Source of the DNA: Treponema sp.
Lineage (GTDB): Bacteria; Spirochaetota; Spirochaetia; Treponematales; Breznakiellaceae
Direction: 5' to 3'
Length of the DNA: 38,305 nucleotides
NCBI GenBank assembly: GCA_031255645.1
Contig: JAIRSC010000035.1
Span: 1 to 38,305, forward strand
The stretch's first letter is position 1. Every line of letters starts with the position of its first letter. The position numbers and the translations under genes are program-made. This document shows positions 35,271-38,305 of the stretch, piece after piece. Below the pieces are notes generated by a model. The model did not search any database, was not told the origin of the DNA, and was given only the letters and a program-made list of their open reading frames with translations.

Positions 35271-37094
35271 ATGAACATAAACGAGTTAAAACACGCGAAC
35301 CTAAAAAAATGGGTAGAAGAGGCCGCCGCGCTGATGACCCCCGATTCGGTTGAGATCTGCGACGGTTCGCGGGCCGAATACGACAGGATGATTAAAATTA
35401 CCGTTGACGCCGGACTTGCCACGCCGCTGAAAAAGCGGCCGAACAGTTTCCTGTTCCGCTCCGATCCCAGCGACGTGGCCCGTGTCGAGGGCCGTACCTA
35501 TATCGCCAGCAAAAAAGAAGAAGACGCCGGCCCAACCAACAACTGGATAAACCCCGACGAGCTGAAAAAAACCATGTCGGGCCTTTACAAGGGCAGCATG
35601 AAGGGCAGGACCATGTACGTGATCCCGTTTTCGATGGGGCCGGTGGGTTCGGATATCGCCAAAATAGGGGTACAGATAACCGACAGCCCCTATGTCGTCG
35701 CCAATATGCACATTATGACCAGGGTGGGAACCAACGTGCTTGAGGTTCTGGGAAGCGACGGCTTTTTTGTCCCCTGTTATCATTCGGTCGGGAAACCCCT
35801 GGGGCCCGGAGAGGCGGACAACGGCAAATGGCCCTGCGCTCCGATAGAACAAAAGTACATTTCCCACTTTCCCGAAACGCGGGAGATTTGGTCCTACGGT
35901 TCCGGCTACGGCGGGAACGCCCTGCTCGGCAAAAAGTGCCTGGCGCTCCGTATCGCGAGCGTTCTTGCCCGTGACGAAGGCTGGCTCGCGGAACACATGC
36001 TGATCCTCAAAATCACCAACCCCCAGGGCGAGGTAAAATACATTACCGGCGCGTTCCCGTCGGCCTGCGGCAAAACAAACCTCGCGATGCTTATCCCCAC
36101 GCTGCCCGGCTGGAAAGTCCAGACCGTCGGGGACGATATCGCCTGGATGAAATTCGGCGCGGACGGCCGCCTGTACGCGATAAATCCCGAAGCGGGCTTT
36201 TTCGGCGTGGCCCCCGGTACCAACAACGAGTCGAACTTCAACGCGATGGAGTCGATCAAGCAAAACACGATCTTTACCAACTGCGGCCTTACCGAAGACG
36301 GCGACATCTGGTGGGAGATGATCGGCCACGGCGCTTCGGGAAAGGAAATTGTCGATTGGAAGGGCCAAAAGAGGCCCGCGCCCCAGACCGACAAAAGCCC
36401 CAAGGGTGAGGAAATCGCCCACCCCAACGCCCGCTTCACCGCGCCGGCCAGACAGTGCCCGGTTATCGCCCCGGAATGGGAAGATCCCAAAGGCGTTCCG
36501 ATAAGCGCGTTCCTGTTCGGCGGCCGGCGGCCCGCTACGGTTCCGCTGGTAAACCAGAGCAAAAGCTGGATACACGGGGTCTTTATGGGTTCCATTACCG
36601 GATCGGAAGTTACCGCCGCGGTCATCTCCGACCAGGTGGGCCAGGTACGCCGGGATCCGTTTGCCATGCTGCCGTTCTGCGGCTACCACATGGGCGACTA
36701 CTTTAAACACTGGATCAAGATCGGGCAAAACCACGACGAGTCCAAACTTCCCAAGATATTTTTCGTTAACTGGTTCCGCAAGGACAAGGACGGCAAATTC
36801 ATGTGGCCCGGTTACGGCGAAAATTCCCGCGGGCTGGCCTGGATATTCGACCGCTGTGACGGCAAAGACAACTGCGTGGAAACCCCCATCGGGAACCTCC
36901 CCAAACCGGACGCGATAGAGCCTCCCGGCGGTGTCGGGCCCGAAGCGATGAAAGAGCTTTGTTCGGTAGACATTGAGGGCTGGAAGAAGGAAATCGCCGA
37001 TGTCCGCCAAAACCACTATCCCAAATTCGGCGACAAGCTCCCCGGGGAACTCTACGCCGAGCTTGACGCGATAGAAAAGCGGCTTAACGGCTAA
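35271..37094 (+). CDS. pckG: Phosphoenolpyruvate carboxykinase (GTP)
   Basis: [69 protein letters not shown]. Start 35271 after aggag. Confidence 0.96.
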   Translation: MNINELKHANLKKWVEEAAALMTPDSVEICDGSRAEYDRMIKITVDAGLATPLKKRPNSFLFRSDPSDVARVEGRTYIASKKEEDAGPTNNWINPDELKKTMSGLYKGSMKGRTMYVIPFSMGPVGSDIAKIGVQITDSPYVVANMHIMTRVGTNVLEVLGSDGFFVPCYHSVGKPLGPGEADNGKWPCAPIEQKYISHFPETREIWSYGSGYGGNALLGKKCLALRIASVLARDEGWLAEHMLILKITNPQGEVKYITGAFPSACGKTNLAMLIPTLPGWKVQTVGDDIAWMKFGADGRLYAINPEAGFFGVAPGTNNESNFNAMESIKQNTIFTNCGLTEDGDIWWEMIGHGASGKEIVDWKGQKRPAPQTDKSPKGEEIAHPNARFTAPARQCPVIAPEWEDPKGVPISAFLFGGRRPATVPLVNQSKSWIHGVFMGSITGSEVTAAVISDQVGQVRRDPFAMLPFCGYHMGDYFKHWIKIGQNHDESKLPKIFFVNWFRKDKDGKFMWPGYGENSRGLAWIFDRCDGKDNCVETPIGNLPKPDAIEPPGGVGPEAMKELCSVDIEGWKKEIADVRQNHYPKFGDKLPGELYAELDAIEKRLNG

Positions 37095-37114
37095 GGGTTT
37101 AGGTTAAGTCCGCT

Positions 37115-38269
37115 TTACGCCGGTTTTGGGCCGCGCTGTATCCTGAAAAGAAGCCCCGTTCCCCAAACGCTGGTACGATTACGGCCGTTTTCTTTTGACT
37201 GGTACAGGGCTTCATCGGCCCGGTGAATAACTTCTTCCGCTCCGGTGCGGATGCTTTTGTCGAAGCTTACCACCCCGATGCTTATCGTAACCTGCGGAAG
37301 AGGCGGCTCCCAGGAAACTTTCATGTTCGCCACCGCGTTACGGAGCCGCTCGGCGGCAATCCACGCGGTTTGACGGGAGGTATTGGGAAGCAGTATCGTA
37401 AATTCCTCGCCCCCGAAACGGGAAGGTATGTCGCCGATGCGCACGGTCTGCTTGATTGTCTGGGCAAGGCTTTCCAGTACCCTGTCGCCGGCAAGATGTC
37501 CGTAGCTATCGTTGAAATTTTTGAATTTGTCCACGTCCATAACCATAAGGGACGCGGTTTCGTTGTTCCGCTGTGTACGGGCAATTTCTTCGTTAAGGCG
37601 GGTCATAAAAAAGCCGTGGTTAAAAAGCCCCGTTTTTACGTCCCGTACCGAATACTCATAATGAAGGTGATTCTGTATTGCCAGGGAGACAAAGGCCATA
37701 AGCTGTTCAAGAAAACGCAGTTCCCCGGAAAGGTATTCTTTTTCCAGCATTTTCCGGCCTACCATAACAATGCCGTAAAGCCCGGAAGGGCCAAGAATCG
37801 GTATGAGCAGTTCGGGGTCAAGGACGTTCATCGGCTCCAGGTCTTCGGGACTGACGCTGTCCCTGGCCTGGAAGGCGAACATCTCAAACGCGATAGGCTT
37901 GGGGTACTGCTTAAAAAAGGGCTCGAAGGGGGCAATGCTTTGTATTCCCACGTTTTGATCCACCTGCCTGTAATTCCTGTAGACGCGGATGTCAATATCA
38001 TTTTTGTTTTGACTGGGCTTCCAGAGAAAGATAATAAACGAGGGGAGAAAGCGGTCCGTAATCTGCCGTACCGCGGCGTCAAGGATTTCTTCTACGGTGG
38101 TACGCTGGAAAATATCGCCGGCGCCGGAAAGAAGGCTTTTGTAGTCCCGAATCTCCTTGTTAAGCTGATCAATATGTTTAAAGACGCCGATTTCCTGGAG
38201 CAGAGAATAGTTTTTTACAATATCGGGATTGGACAGAAAATCCTGTTCCACCCCGGCCGGTGTTTTCAT
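37115..38269 (-). CDS. GAF-like + GGDEF diguanylate cyclase
   Basis: RIGDIPSRFGGEEFTILLPN: GGEEF active site with RxxD I-site five residues upstream; MVMDVDKFKNFNDSYGHLAGD. Confidence 0.93.
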   Translation of the reverse strand: MKTPAGVEQDFLSNPDIVKNYSLLQEIGVFKHIDQLNKEIRDYKSLLSGAGDIFQRTTVEEILDAAVRQITDRFLPSFIIFLWKPSQNKNDIDIRVYRNYRQVDQNVGIQSIAPFEPFFKQYPKPIAFEMFAFQARDSVSPEDLEPMNVLDPELLIPILGPSGLYGIVMVGRKMLEKEYLSGELRFLEQLMAFVSLAIQNHLHYEYSVRDVKTGLFNHGFFMTRLNEEIARTQRNNETASLMVMDVDKFKNFNDSYGHLAGDRVLESLAQTIKQTVRIGDIPSRFGGEEFTILLPNTSRQTAWIAAERLRNAVANMKVSWEPPLPQVTISIGVVSFDKSIRTGAEEVIHRADEALYQSKENGRNRTSVWGTGLLFRIQRGPKPA

Positions 38270-38305
38270 GTCATTGAATAATGATTCGCTATGGAATCGC
38301 GCCAG

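Noticed and set aside
35301-37016. 571-aa minus-strand ORF
   Set aside because: Antisense to pckG; a by-product of codon bias.
1-38305. tRNA, rRNA or complete IS element
   Set aside because: No cloverleaf, rRNA-like or transposase-like sequence was recognised by eye. A tRNAscan-SE/Infernal run would be needed to exclude small RNAs fully.

Overview
This 38.3-kb, GC-rich, densely coding window looks like a spirochaete (Treponema-like) chromosome; that assignment is inference from gene content and style. I support 27 protein-coding genes. They include a REC/hybrid-kinase/PHP operon, def-fmt-PASTA-aroDE, an XRE-cupin/acyl-CoA synthetase/citrate synthase operon, a DEAD-box helicase, and a xylulokinase + periplasmic sugar-binding protein + YesM/LytS kinase + YesN regulator operon. 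They also include a RadC-like JAB domain fused to a DinG-type helicase, a hydantoinase, a patatin, cysE, a C39-like peptidase, a GTP-type PEP carboxykinase and a GGDEF protein. I found no rRNA, tRNA or CRISPR. The most unusual signals are: (1) two 21-bp tandem-repeat arrays in opposite orientation, one filling the region just upstream of xylB; (2) an 18-nt poly-G/C tract inside an in-frame 90-bp duplication at the 3' end of the YesN-like regulator gene; (3) a shared two-hairpin 5'-leader motif before both pckG and the XRE-cupin/acs/citrate synthase operon; (4) a citrate synthase gene that appears to start at AUU/AUC behind a strong Shine-Dalgarno; (5) the JAB-DinG fusion with an intact JAMM motif; (6) several families of dispersed palindromic intergenic elements; (7) candidate leaderless starts. 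All calls come from reading the sequence and supplied ORFs. No database search was run.
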